A DNA stretch of 64,000 nucleotides, taken from assembly GCA_937976375.1 (NCBI GenBank), contig CALJRU010000028.1, forward strand, positions 1 through 64,000, written 5' to 3'. A model generated the notes under the pieces. The model worked only from the letters and a program-made list of their open reading frames with translations. It searched no databases and was not told where the DNA came from. Source of the stretch: an uncultured Peptococcaceae bacterium (GTDB lineage Bacteria; Bacillota; Peptococcia; Peptococcales; Peptococcaceae). Within the stretch, counting starts at the first letter, position 1, and the number at the start of each line of letters is the position of its first letter. Shown here piece after piece: positions 33,142 to 42,321 of this stretch. Both the position numbers and the translations under genes were made by a program.

Positions 33142-34023
33142 TTGAATAATTTTGTGATCAGCTGCTGTACCCCGGTCGACTATTCCCGCGAAGCCATGAA
33201 GGCGCTCAATGTCGAAACGGTTTATTATCATGTCATATTAGACGGTAAAGATTATCTCGATGATTTTGGCGAGAGCATCAGCCCGGAACAACTGCATCAA
33301 TATATGGTCGATGGCCATGACGTAAAAACTTCACAGGTCAGCGTCGGAGAATACAAGGCATTTTTCCGCCCATTTCTTGAAGACGGCAAAGATATCCTCC
33401 ATATTTCTGTTTCCAGCGGCATCTCTGGCACATACAATTCTGCCACACTGGCAGCGCGTCATCTGCTGGAAGAATTTCCTGAACGCAAGCTCATCGTCGT
33501 GGATTCGCTCAGCGGTTCTGTCGGCTATGGCATGATTGTGGAGGAAGCGGCTCATCTGCGCGATGAAGGAAAAAACATCGAGGAAATTCGTGATTGGATC
33601 GAAGAGCATCGCCAGAGCATGCAGCATTATTTCTTTTCAACCGACCTCAGTTACTTTATAAAGGGCGGTCGCATTCCACGCTATGCAGGCATCCTCGCAC
33701 AGAAAATGAAGATCTGCCCAGTCATGGTCGCCAACACCAAAGGTGAAATCGTCATGAGCGATAAAATTCGCACCCGCAAAAAAGCAATCCAGCGCATTGT
33801 CGAACGCATTGGTGAAGTGGCGATTGATGGCTATAACTACAACGGCAAACTTATGATCTCCCATTCAGACTTGGCTTCAGCGAAAGAAACGGCAGCCCTT
33901 ATCCGTGAAAAATTTCCAAAGCTGATCGATCTTGTTATTCGCCCACTGGGCGCCACGTTCAGCGGTCACAGCGGCCCTGGCTGTGTATGCATCTGTTTCT
34001 GGGGCAAAGCACGCGTGCAATAA
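33142..34023 (+). CDS. DegV-family fatty-acid-binding protein
   Basis: A 293-residue DegV/EDD-fold protein. Family features are KTSQVSVGEYKAFF, ISVSSGISGTYNSATLAAR (the Ser-rich lipid-head pocket, about 92-110), DSLSGSVGYGM and FIKGGRIPRYAG. Members bind fatty acids as FakB proteins and hand them to FakA for phosphorylation. The usual N-terminal SDSTxDL motif is replaced here by SCCTPVDY, so ligand handling could differ. The start is a TTG with GGAGGG 7 bases upstream. It stands alone with its own promoter and terminator; FakA is not in the window. Confidence 0.88.
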   Translation: MNNFVISCCTPVDYSREAMKALNVETVYYHVILDGKDYLDDFGESISPEQLHQYMVDGHDVKTSQVSVGEYKAFFRPFLEDGKDILHISVSSGISGTYNSATLAARHLLEEFPERKLIVVDSLSGSVGYGMIVEEAAHLRDEGKNIEEIRDWIEEHRQSMQHYFFSTDLSYFIKGGRIPRYAGILAQKMKICPVMVANTKGEIVMSDKIRTRKKAIQRIVERIGEVAIDGYNYNGKLMISHSDLASAKETAALIREKFPKLIDLVIRPLGATFSGHSGPGCVCICFWGKARVQ

Positions 34024-34036
34024 ATATTGACCGAAC

Positions 34037-34069
34037 CTGCGGCATTGTCAATCTTGCCGCAGATTTTTT
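34037..34069 (+). terminator. degV terminator
   Basis: CTGCGGCA/TGCCGCAG stem followed by a T-run. Confidence 0.9.
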
Positions 34070-34076
34070 ATAAAAA

Positions 34077-34108
34077 AAGAGGCTTGGAGCATCTGCTTCA
34101 AGCCTCTT
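34077..34108 (-). terminator. Terminator of the DUF1002 gene
   Basis: AAGAGGCTTG (34077-34086) pairs with CAAGCCTCTT (34099-34108), followed by seven T on the minus strand. Confidence 0.9.
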
Positions 34109-34125
34109 TGCTTTTGCAATTTATG

Positions 34126-35265
34126 TTATGCAGCAACGTCGGTATTTTCATTGGCGCTGCCGGTGTCGGTTGCTGCACCGCTGTCAACAGTGGTTGACTG
34201 TTGGCTGCTGCTATTGTCCTGCTGTTCTGCTGCTGAATCTTGCGCAGCAGTGCTTTGATCGGTCGTCATTGCGGTACCATCATTGGTACTGCTGTTGTCA
34301 GTGGTTTGGACAGATTCTGTGGACTGAGTGGAAGCAGCATCACTGGTTGTGTCAACAACACCTGTGGTTGAATTTTGATCGCCGCTGGCACTATCGGAGC
34401 CACCGAAAACGCTGCGCAGCCAGTCAAAGAAACTGTTGATAATGTCCTGCAATTTTGCCAGGAAGCTCTGTCCTTCATCGCTGTGCAGGTAGTCACTGGC
34501 CTGGCCAATCAGGCTGGATACATTATCCGCTAAAGAATCCCAATCAATATCGAGTTTAGAAAGTTGGTTGATCAAATCAAGAAGCTGTTGATACTGTTCA
34601 TCGGTCAAGGTGATCCCCAACTGCTGAAGCACCTGGTCAACAATGCTTTGAACTTCTTCCGGTGTTTCTGGTTTTTGTTCTGCAATCTCCTGCTTAATGG
34701 TGTTGATCAGATCATTGGCCTGATCGTCACCAATTTCCTGACCAAGCTCAGCGTTGGTCACAAGCTCCTGCGTAGCAGCCTGCTTAACATCTTCGCTGAT
34801 CTGTTCGCCGGTAGAGACTTCGTAAGCCTTCATGATCCCAGTCAGCGCACCAGTACCGCTGACTTCGATTGGCGCTGTGATCTGTACATCGGCATCATTG
34901 ATGCCAGCAGTAAGGATAGCGCTCTTATACGCATCTGGCGTTACATAGTTGATATTATGCGTGGTAACATTCACGCCACTACCTTTCTTGGTATAAGTAA
35001 TCATCGCACAAGAATTGGTACTGTTGCCAATCTGAGCATCTGGCACCTTACCACTAAGATACTGACGTTCTTCAGAAATATCAACATCAATTATCTGTGC
35101 ATTTTCATTAGCACCAAAATACTGTAAGACTTCCTGGCGCTGCTGTTCATTCAAGTTTGTCCCAATGGTGACAATCTGATCCCCGACGGCAGCGTCGGCA
35201 TAGGCAGCCACTGGCATAACCAGAATGCCCATCAGCACAAGGGCTGAGATAAATTTCTTTTTCAT
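34126..35265 (-). CDS. Secreted DUF1002-domain protein
   Basis: A 379-residue exported protein. A signal peptide of about 24 residues (ends AAYADA) precedes a DUF1002 domain over about 28-225 (VTIGTNLNEQQRQEVLQYFG and NSTNSCAMITYTKKGSGVNV). A helical segment follows (about 225-290), then an unstructured tail of about 90 residues made mostly of S, T, D, Q and A. The tail looks like a wall-spanning or disordered linker, with no LPxTG sorting motif. Function unknown. TGGAGG precedes the ATG at 35265. It is transcribed on its own. Confidence 0.85.
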   Translation of the reverse strand: MKKKFISALVLMGILVMPVAAYADAAVGDQIVTIGTNLNEQQRQEVLQYFGANENAQIIDVDISEERQYLSGKVPDAQIGNSTNSCAMITYTKKGSGVNVTTHNINYVTPDAYKSAILTAGINDADVQITAPIEVSGTGALTGIMKAYEVSTGEQISEDVKQAATQELVTNAELGQEIGDDQANDLINTIKQEIAEQKPETPEEVQSIVDQVLQQLGITLTDEQYQQLLDLINQLSKLDIDWDSLADNVSSLIGQASDYLHSDEGQSFLAKLQDIINSFFDWLRSVFGGSDSASGDQNSTTGVVDTTSDAASTQSTESVQTTDNSSTNDGTAMTTDQSTAAQDSAAEQQDNSSSQQSTTVDSGAATDTGSANENTDVAA

Positions 35266-35307
35266 AATTTTCCTCCATGTCAATAAAAATCGCTTCTTGA
35301 CATCGCT

Positions 35308-35316
35308 ACTATAGCA
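35308..35316 (-). promoter_or_regulatory. Extended -10 for the DUF1002 gene
   Basis: TGCTATAGT on the minus strand, without a convincing -35. Confidence 0.45.
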
Positions 35317-35356
35317 CACCAAAGCCGCAGAAACATAGCGAATTGGTAACAAAATC

Positions 35357-35908
35357 TTAAACTTTTTCTTTAATTCTTTGGGGAATCCGCTGAATAATCA
35401 GTGTCACAATCGCTAAAATGATAAACTTATCCGCAAAATCGGTAAACACTTGTACCACAAAGACGCTGATCAACAATGGCAAATGCAAGACACCATACAA
35501 AACCTGCACAATATAGGCTGAACTGGCAGATGTAATCCCACCAAAGACAAAGGCGCTTACAATGGAGCTAACCACCGATGCCGGAAAACCAACCACCAGC
35601 GCTTTCACCACCAATGGCAAACGCGCCATCTTAGGCTGGCGCAGCAAGCTTGCAAACAAAGCCACTGTAATGCCATTAGGAATAAACGGAATGGCAAACG
35701 GATCGTAACTTGCATTCAATAAACTCGACAGTACCGCACAAGGCACTGCATAAAAAGGGCCGCAAAATACTGCCACAAAGATGGTGCCAAAAGTGTCGCC
35801 ATAAATCGGCAATCGTGTCACCATAACAAGAAAACTGCCAAGGATGTTCAAGCAGACCCCTAATGCGGCAAATGACAAACGCACCGTTCTCTTTCGTTCT
35901 ACCGTCAT
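35357..35908 (-). CDS. ECF transporter S component
   Basis: A 183-residue membrane protein with about six hydrophobic segments, in the style of energy-coupling-factor substrate-binding subunits. It begins SFAALGVCLNILGSF and has DTFGTIFVAVFCGPFYAV near residue 38 and SLLNASYDPFAIPFIPNG near 61. It would bind a vitamin or similar micronutrient and share an EcfAAT module encoded elsewhere. I cannot name the ligand. I use the ATG at 35908 with GAGGGTGG upstream. A GTG at 35998, overlapping the AI-2E gene, would add 30 basic residues and remains possible. Confidence 0.78.
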   Translation of the reverse strand: MTVERKRTVRLSFAALGVCLNILGSFLVMVTRLPIYGDTFGTIFVAVFCGPFYAVPCAVLSSLLNASYDPFAIPFIPNGITVALFASLLRQPKMARLPLVVKALVVGFPASVVSSIVSAFVFGGITSASSAYIVQVLYGVLHLPLLISVFVVQVFTDFADKFIILAIVTLIIQRIPQRIKEKV

Positions 35909-35994
35909 GGAATCCACCCTCTTCCTTGAGCGCCGCCGCCAAATGAATGATTTGACAGAAGCATCTTTTTTCCTGCACAAAAAGCCGTCAAAGA

Positions 35995-37203
35995 TCACAT
36001 ACGCAAGCCCTCGTCAACGCCTGACTGAATCAGTTGATCTTCCGCAGAAATCTCATTACGGGCCAATCGTGCATAAACAATTTCAGTAAATAAGTAATAC
36101 AACGCAGCAAACAATGGTACTGAGATCAACATCCCAACCAAACCGTAAAGGCTGCCGCCGATCGTAATGGCAAACAATGTCCACATGGCAGGCAGTCCAA
36201 CCGAACCACCCACAACTTTAGGATAAATAACGTGCCCTTCGATCTGTTGCAAAATAATCAAAAAGATCAAAAACGTCAGCGCCTTAATTGGACTTACCGT
36301 CAAAATCAACAGCGCGCCCACAGCGCCACCAATGAACGCACCAAAAATCGGAATCAACGCACAGAACCCTGTGAGCACCCCAATCATTGGCGCATACGGC
36401 AATCGCAAGACCAGCATGCCAATGGTGCACAATGTGCCAAGGATAATCGCTTCGGTCAGCTGGCCAATAATGAAATGATAAAACTTTGCAAAACTAACCT
36501 GTGCCGCATGAACCAAATACACAGCAACACGTTTAGACAAAAATGCAAAGCAAATTTTGCGTGCCTGAACGGCCAATTTTTCTTTATTGAACAGTGCATA
36601 GATGCTGAAAATAAAGGCAACAACCACTTCCACAACGCTGGATGCCAGAGCCGCTACAAAGGTCACCGTCGACATAACCGCCGATCCCAACACCGACGTC
36701 AATTGGGTGATGCGATCGTTCAATTGGCTGTTGAGATAATTTTCCAGCGTACTCGGCGAAAGATTCTGCAGCTGATCGCTGAGATGAGCAATTGCCGGGT
36801 TATACTTTTCAAACATCGACAAGATATTGGTCAAATAATCGAAATAACTTGGCACCGCCGATACAAACAGCGACAACGACGAAATCAGCTGCGGCACAAC
36901 CACACTCACAATCAAGCCAAAAATGGCCCAAACGAGAATGATGGCCAACAGCACAGAAATACCACGTTCCATTTTTTTAAAACGTGGATTTTGAATACGG
37001 CAAAACACCCGCCGCTCAAAAAAGCGCAGCGGCACATTTAATACAAACGCAATCACCACGCCAATCAAAAACGGGCGCACCAGTTTTACAAACCATCCGA
37101 CAAAACTACCAACCATGTCCATATTGAACACGCCGTAGATAATCAGTGCCACCACAAAAATCAACAGCAGCACCCGTAAAACCGAAAAATTCTTTAATTC
37201 CAT
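35995..37203 (-). CDS. AI-2E family (UPF0118) transporter
   Basis: A 402-residue membrane protein of the TqsA/YdiK/PerM family with eight or so helices. Typical pieces are GVVIAFVLNVPLRFFERR (about 47-64), the long middle region with SQLNDRITQL, and GALIPIFGAFIGG-like sequence (ALIPIFGAFIGGAVGALL) near 290. Some members export autoinducer-2, others ions; this one is unassigned. AAAGGAG lies before the ATG. It probably forms an operon with the ECF S-component gene that follows directly. Confidence 0.9.
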   Translation of the reverse strand: MELKNFSVLRVLLLIFVVALIIYGVFNMDMVGSFVGWFVKLVRPFLIGVVIAFVLNVPLRFFERRVFCRIQNPRFKKMERGISVLLAIILVWAIFGLIVSVVVPQLISSLSLFVSAVPSYFDYLTNILSMFEKYNPAIAHLSDQLQNLSPSTLENYLNSQLNDRITQLTSVLGSAVMSTVTFVAALASSVVEVVVAFIFSIYALFNKEKLAVQARKICFAFLSKRVAVYLVHAAQVSFAKFYHFIIGQLTEAIILGTLCTIGMLVLRLPYAPMIGVLTGFCALIPIFGAFIGGAVGALLILTVSPIKALTFLIFLIILQQIEGHVIYPKVVGGSVGLPAMWTLFAITIGGSLYGLVGMLISVPLFAALYYLFTEIVYARLARNEISAEDQLIQSGVDEGLRM

Positions 37204-37247
37204 ATTGTCTCCTTTTCACAGAAAAACATCGGGCATTATTATCTGCT

Positions 37248-37276
37248 ATTATAACGAATTATCATTCTATATGAAA
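37248..37276 (-). promoter_or_regulatory. Promoter of the AI-2E transporter gene
   Basis: TTTCAT (37271-37276) and TATAAT (37248-37253), 17 bases apart, minus strand. Confidence 0.65.
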
Positions 37277-37443
37277 CCCGTTTGTGACATTCCCATCAAA
37301 TCTTAAAAAATACAATTTTTTCCTTCCTGCGATCAGGGACCCATTCCCCAACAACATCATTTTTGGTATAGTTTTATTATACACAGATCATTGCCATTCA
37401 CCAATGGATAGACAAAAATTTCTAGAAATGGAGTGAAATTCTC

Positions 37444-38841
37444 ATGACCTTCACCAAAGACTATTGGCAAAAACAAGCAGCTGCCTGCCAGGAATCTCTT
37501 CTTAATGATCTGGCGCCACTCATTGCCATTGAAAGCGTACGTGACGACGCAGCCGCCAGCGAAGAAGCCCCGTTCGGCCCTGGCCCCGCTGCTGCTTTAG
37601 ATTATATGCTCAACCTTGCAGCCCGCGATGGCTTCGAAACCGAAAACATCGAACATGCCGCCGGTGTGATCCGCTACGGCAAAGGCGAAAAGATTCTCGG
37701 TCTTCTCGCCCATCTCGATGTTGTTCCGGCAACCGGCAAATGGGATACCCCGCCATTTGAAGCAACCATCCGTGACGGCCGCCTTTATGGCCGCGGCACC
37801 AGTGACGACAAGGGGCCTGCCATGGCTTGCTACTACGCTCTTAAACTTTTGCGTGACGCTGGCGTTGAACCATCCTGCCAAATCCATCTCATCCTCGGCA
37901 CCGACGAAGAAAGCGGCTGGCAATGCATGGAGCGCTACTTTGCCAGCCAGCCAATGCCTGACATGGCCTTCTCACCAGATGCCGACTTCCCGCTCATCAA
38001 CGGCGAAAAAGGCATCCTCGAACTGCCTGTTGCCTTCCAGCTCGCTGCTGGCGGTCGCGACGGTCAACTCACCCACTTTGATGCCGGCATTCGCTCCAAC
38101 ATCGTACCAGAACATGCCACCTGCACCCTGACCAGCGACCGCTGCACATCGCTTGCAGCCGCCTGGGAAACCTACCTTGGCAATAATACCGCCAATGGCA
38201 GCGCCGACGTCAGCGGCGACCAGCTCACCCTCACCTGCCACGGTCGATCCGCCCATGCCATGGAACCACAGGTTGGTCTCAACGCCGCCACCACCCTCGC
38301 CGCCTTCCTCGCCGACTATGACTTTGGCGACGCCAACGCCTTTCTGCGTTTTCTCGGCCAAGACCTGCACGAAGACTTCTATGGCCAACGCCTCGGCATC
38401 GCCCACCACGACAGCGTCATGGGCGACGTGAGTGTCAACCCTGGCATCATCCGCTGCGACGGCAAAAATGCCAGCGTCCTCATCAACCTGCGCTACCCAC
38501 GCGGCACCACCAATGATGCCATCGTCAACCACATGCGCCAGCGCTACGGCACCATCATCGGTGAACCAGAAGGCATGAAAGACGTCCACTACATCCCAGC
38601 CGACGATCCACTCGTCACCACCCTCCTCGACGTCTACAGCGACCATACCGGCAACCCTGCCGAACCGCTCTCCATCGGCGGCCTCACCTACGCCCACATC
38701 ATCCCTCACGCCGTCGCCTACGGCATGACCATGCCAGGCAGTGACGTCGTCATCCATCAGCCAAACGAAAGCCTCATCCTCGCCGACCTCGAAGCAGCCA
38801 CCGCCATCTTCGCCGACGCAATCTATCGTTTGGTGAAATAA
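37444..38841 (+). CDS. pepV: Dipeptidase PepV (M20 family)
   Basis: A 465-residue zinc dipeptidase. Zinc ligands sit in LLAHLDVVP (His90, with catalytic Asp92), in GTSDDKGP (Asp121 or Asp122) and in the acidic pair of GTDEESGWQ (155-156). The lid domain starts after about residue 190, and a late histidine (near 432) completes the site. It splits dipeptides with an N-terminal hydrophobic or beta-alanyl residue in the cytosol. GGAG lies about 10 bases before the ATG. Codon choice is strongly C-ending, pointing to high expression. It is monocistronic with a terminator. Confidence 0.93.
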   Translation: MTFTKDYWQKQAAACQESLLNDLAPLIAIESVRDDAAASEEAPFGPGPAAALDYMLNLAARDGFETENIEHAAGVIRYGKGEKILGLLAHLDVVPATGKWDTPPFEATIRDGRLYGRGTSDDKGPAMACYYALKLLRDAGVEPSCQIHLILGTDEESGWQCMERYFASQPMPDMAFSPDADFPLINGEKGILELPVAFQLAAGGRDGQLTHFDAGIRSNIVPEHATCTLTSDRCTSLAAAWETYLGNNTANGSADVSGDQLTLTCHGRSAHAMEPQVGLNAATTLAAFLADYDFGDANAFLRFLGQDLHEDFYGQRLGIAHHDSVMGDVSVNPGIIRCDGKNASVLINLRYPRGTTNDAIVNHMRQRYGTIIGEPEGMKDVHYIPADDPLVTTLLDVYSDHTGNPAEPLSIGGLTYAHIIPHAVAYGMTMPGSDVVIHQPNESLILADLEAATAIFADAIYRLVK

Positions 38842-38880
38842 TGACTATGCACGGATGTTGCACCCTATAAGAAACACAAA

Positions 38881-38911
38881 ACGCCTATCCTGACTTAACC
38901 AGGATAGGCGT
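38881..38911. terminator. Terminator between pepV and the SLH gene
   Basis: A perfect 12-bp stem ACGCCTATCCTG/CAGGATAGGCGT. It is T-rich on the plus side and weakly so on the minus side, so it can serve both converging genes. Confidence 0.85.
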
Positions 38912-38928
38912 TCTTTATTGTCATAACT

Positions 38929-41900
38929 TTATGCAGTCTGTTCCCAGGCAATGAAACGCTGCAGAATGGCAGCTACCTGTGCACGTGTTGCCATGCCTTG
39001 TGGCACAAGTGTGTCGTCAGTCATGCCTCCAATGATGCCATTGCGAACAGCCCATATCATCGCTTGCTCAGCATAACCGCTAACGCTCGACACGTCACTG
39101 TAACTGTTTAAACCACCAACCACCTGTGGGCTGCCAATGTAACGATAGAGCATGGTCACCAACTGTTCACGAGTAACGTTACTCAACATATTGCTACCAT
39201 CTGAAATACCTGCTTTTATTGCCCACTGACGTGCACCTTCGTACCAGTCTTCTCCAGGCGCAGCACCAGTATCATCGTCTTCATAACGCTGCAGTACAGA
39301 AACGATCATGGCGCGAGTCATCGGCTTTTCGGGTGCAAATTCGCTTGCACTTGTGCCAACAAACAAACCACGACTCGTCACATAGTCAATGTTGTTCTTT
39401 GCCCAATGGTTCGAGGCCACATCGCTGAAAGACTGAGTGTTATCAAGAATTTTCACTGTTTCTCCATCAGAAAGGGTCACAATGAGGCCATTGTTGCCAA
39501 GAACACTGTTCTTGAGAATGGTTTCGCTACCATTTTTATCCACTAGTACAGCTACTGTGCCAGGTGTCATATCCAACACAGGAATTTCCACCTGAACAGG
39601 ATCATTTCCTGGCAAATCCACAGTCACGCTTGGTGCACTCGCTATGTCTTTCGACGCTTTCACGCCAACCATTGGCAAAATCACTGCCGTGTCATTTTTA
39701 GCCGCATCGCTGACAGCAGCGTCAGACAACGTCACCGATGTGTTAACCACACCATTGACATCTATAGTCGTCGATGAACTGGAGCCATTCACGTCTTCCA
39801 CTGTCGTTACCGTGCTACCATCTGGCTGCGTTTCCGTATCAGTGATTGTTGCATTTGGATCAGTAACAGTCACATTGCACTGCGCCGTAAAATTACCGTC
39901 CACTGTAGCCACAGTAATTACTGCCATACCATTAGCCACAGCCGTTACTTTTCCATTGGCATCAACTGTTACTACATCAGTATTGCTCGATGTCCAACGC
40001 AGTGATTTGTTTGCGGCATTTACTGGACTGACCGTTGCCATAAGTATTTCGTTTTCACCAGGCTTCAACGCCAGCGTACGCTTATTCAATGTCACACCTG
40101 TCACAGCGCTGCCTTCCTCTTCACCCTTCACAGTCACTGGATTACCCAGCCAAGTCCCCTGCACATCAACTACGCCATTTTTATCACGAATGACCGTGCC
40201 ATTGTTTGTTGCAGTGATACCTTTTGCAATAACCAAACTTTGATACGCATCAACTTCCAATGTCTTGCCTGCTGGAATTGTGAAGTCATTCGTCGGTGTC
40301 ACCTTATTTCCATAAATTTTTCCGACACCGCCATTCATATTATCAACGATGAACACACCGTTCCAATTGTCTCGTCCATTTACATCACTGATGCTTTTGG
40401 TGATAATCACAGGACTACCCTCACCTGTAGAAAAAATGGTATCCCCACCACCTGCACTGGAACCAATACCACGTGCACCACCAGAAGTAACAACCGTGCC
40501 GTTCGAAATTGTAACCATTCCAACGTTTTCACCACCGATGCAAGCGTTAAGAGCGTTCTCATGAAGCTTTGCATAGATTGTTCCACCATTGATGGCAATA
40601 CGACCATTAAAACAAGACGTAATCGCAGCATTTCCACCTTGTGCAGAAATACTTCCACCATTAATTTCTACATCATTACTACAAATAGCAGGCGCATCTT
40701 CATAAGAAACTGCCTTAATAGTACCACCGTCAATCTTAACGGATCCTCCACGCCCGGTTCCCCCAAGAGCAGCGCCCATCCATCCACCTTGTGCGTCAAT
40801 ATTTCCGCCACTGATATAAACCTTAGCAAATTCACCACCGATGCCAGTTCCTCCAAAGTAATTCGAATCACCTAATGCATTAATATTTCCACCTGAAATA
40901 TTAATTGTCATCTCTTTATCACCGATAGCCGCACCGTGGCCTCCTCCACCAGTTACTGTAACATTTCCATCTTCAACGCTTACTGTTCCATATCCTCCAA
41001 TACCTGTTCCGTTATATGATGTTTGAATGTTCAAATCACCCTTACCTTTGATTGTCAATATTGACTGGTCAGAGACATTCACGACCATTGGACCATTGGC
41101 ATCCATGCATTCTAGATTATTTTTACTGCCATCTGCCAATATCAAGGTCAAACTGCTTCCATTCTCTACATTGATCATCGCTCTTCTACCAAACATCTTC
41201 ACGCCATTTAAGGTTAACGTAGCCTGTACTGGCTCTCCTTCATCGCCGACAACAATACAGTCGTTCACAGTTCCATTAGAAGAAACCGTCACATTTGCAT
41301 TTTGATTCAATTTCAAAACTTGTTTCTCGTAGCTATAGCCAGTACCTAATACATTAAAACGATTGATTTCGCTTTTATCAACAACTTTATAGTAAGACTG
41401 ATTACCAACAACATCTACTGTAATCGCTTTTCCTTCATCAATAGGACTACCAAAAACCGTACCGTTCGCAAGATCCCCTCTTGCAAACAAACCACCCTCA
41501 ATTTTAATCGATTCAGCATCAATTAATGGAGTATCTTCCTCCCAGTCAGGCCCTGCACCCTCCCAAAGTCCACTAGCATCGCCAAAGATCCCATTATTAA
41601 TGATACAAGTCTTAGCAGCAATCTTACTTTTTCTTATATCAACACCAGTAAAACGATATACTCCTCTAAAATCCCCATTATTTATCGTAAGATTATCGAC
41701 ATAAATTTCACCAAAACTCATTCCTCCACTGTTAATGATCAGATTTCCTTGTAAATTACTCTTTCCATTAACAGAGCTGACAGAAAACCCATTAGAGCTA
41801 TCTACTGTCAGTGAAGCGCCATTCGGAAGATCAATACTATTCAAACTAACGTTATCAAATACAATCCTAGCATTTACGCCCCTATTAATTACTAAATTTA

Positions 41901-42174
41901 TTTTTTTATAAACATTAGAAAGTGTAAGCTTTTCATCTGACATAACAATTAATGTATCTTCTTGCCATTCGTAATCTACGCCTTCTTTTCCACCTTCTAT
42001 TGCTATCTCTTCCTCGCTTTTTGCATTAATAGGTGCTGGTGTCACTTCTTCTACCACAGGCTGAACATTGACAGCTTCTCCATCCTCTTCCGCTATCGCT
42101 GGAACAGGTGGGAACATAGTACAAAAAATAGTTGTTGCCAGCAGCGCGCTGAGCATTTTTCGATTTTTCATCAT
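38929..42174 (-). CDS. SLH surface protein with beta-helix and BIG2 domains
   Basis: A 1081-residue surface protein. After a signal peptide (about 1-28) come roughly 600 residues of glycine/asparagine-rich repeats such as INGGTIYAK, ISGGNINA and KIDGGTIKA, which predict a right-handed beta-helix of the carbohydrate-binding type. A BIG2 immunoglobulin-like domain follows at about 690-770 (VTLNKRTLALKPGEN, TSSNTDVVTVDANGKVTAV). A Thr/Val-rich spacer leads to three S-layer homology modules at about 911-1081 (FSDVASNHWAKNNIDYV and TRAQVAAILQRF) that bind secondary cell-wall polymer. The beta-helix half is AT-richer than the rest. GGGGAG precedes the ATG at 42174. It may bind host or plant glycans. 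Confidence 0.88.
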   Translation of the reverse strand: MMKNRKMLSALLATTIFCTMFPPVPAIAEEDGEAVNVQPVVEEVTPAPINAKSEEEIAIEGGKEGVDYEWQEDTLIVMSDEKLTLSNVYKKINLVINRGVNARIVFDNVSLNSIDLPNGASLTVDSSNGFSVSSVNGKSNLQGNLIINSGGMSFGEIYVDNLTINNGDFRGVYRFTGVDIRKSKIAAKTCIINNGIFGDASGLWEGAGPDWEEDTPLIDAESIKIEGGLFARGDLANGTVFGSPIDEGKAITVDVVGNQSYYKVVDKSEINRFNVLGTGYSYEKQVLKLNQNANVTVSSNGTVNDCIVVGDEGEPVQATLTLNGVKMFGRRAMINVENGSSLTLILADGSKNNLECMDANGPMVVNVSDQSILTIKGKGDLNIQTSYNGTGIGGYGTVSVEDGNVTVTGGGGHGAAIGDKEMTINISGGNINALGDSNYFGGTGIGGEFAKVYISGGNIDAQGGWMGAALGGTGRGGSVKIDGGTIKAVSYEDAPAICSNDVEINGGSISAQGGNAAITSCFNGRIAINGGTIYAKLHENALNACIGGENVGMVTISNGTVVTSGGARGIGSSAGGGDTIFSTGEGSPVIITKSISDVNGRDNWNGVFIVDNMNGGVGKIYGNKVTPTNDFTIPAGKTLEVDAYQSLVIAKGITATNNGTVIRDKNGVVDVQGTWLGNPVTVKGEEEGSAVTGVTLNKRTLALKPGENEILMATVSPVNAANKSLRWTSSNTDVVTVDANGKVTAVANGMAVITVATVDGNFTAQCNVTVTDPNATITDTETQPDGSTVTTVEDVNGSSSSTTIDVNGVVNTSVTLSDAAVSDAAKNDTAVILPMVGVKASKDIASAPSVTVDLPGNDPVQVEIPVLDMTPGTVAVLVDKNGSETILKNSVLGNNGLIVTLSDGETVKILDNTQSFSDVASNHWAKNNIDYVTSRGLFVGTSASEFAPEKPMTRAMIVSVLQRYEDDDTGAAPGEDWYEGARQWAIKAGISDGSNMLSNVTREQLVTMLYRYIGSPQVVGGLNSYSDVSSVSGYAEQAMIWAVRNGIIGGMTDDTLVPQGMATRAQVAAILQRFIAWEQTA

Positions 42175-42210
42175 GATAAGTCTCCCCTTCTTTGAGATTT
42201 CTTCAACTAA

Positions 42211-42231
42211 ATGACATTCACTAAATGTCAT
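42211..42231. promoter_or_regulatory. ATGACAT inverted repeat, candidate operator
   Basis: ATGACAT (42211-42217) and ATGTCAT (42225-42231) lie in the leader of the SLH gene. A third half-site ATGTCAT is at 42278-42284, inside the spacer of the divergent promoter. The small XRE protein encoded next door is the likely binder. Confidence 0.6.
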
Positions 42232-42241
42232 TATTTATTAA

Positions 42242-42270
42242 ATCTTACCACACACTACATACATTGACAA
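42242..42270 (-). promoter_or_regulatory. Promoter of the SLH gene
   Basis: TTGTCA (42265-42270) and TAAGAT (42242-42247), 17 bases apart. Its -35 overlaps that of the divergent XRE promoter. Confidence 0.75.
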
Positions 42271-42292
42271 TCACCGGATGTCATTCTAATAA
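42264..42292 (+). promoter_or_regulatory. Promoter of the small XRE gene
   Basis: TTGACA (42264-42269) and TAATAA (42287-42292), 17 bases apart. Confidence 0.75.
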
Positions 42293-42321
42293 GCTAAGTT
42301 ATGACGGTAGGAGGATAGCCA

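Noticed and set aside
37972..38757. Open frame of 261 codons opposite pepV
   Set aside because: Caused by the gene's strong preference for C-ending codons; V/D/G-rich nonsense protein.
40240..40875. Open frame of 211 codons opposite the SLH gene
   Set aside because: Produced by reading the Gly/Asn repeat antisense; Thr/Asn/Ser-rich with no ribosome-binding site.
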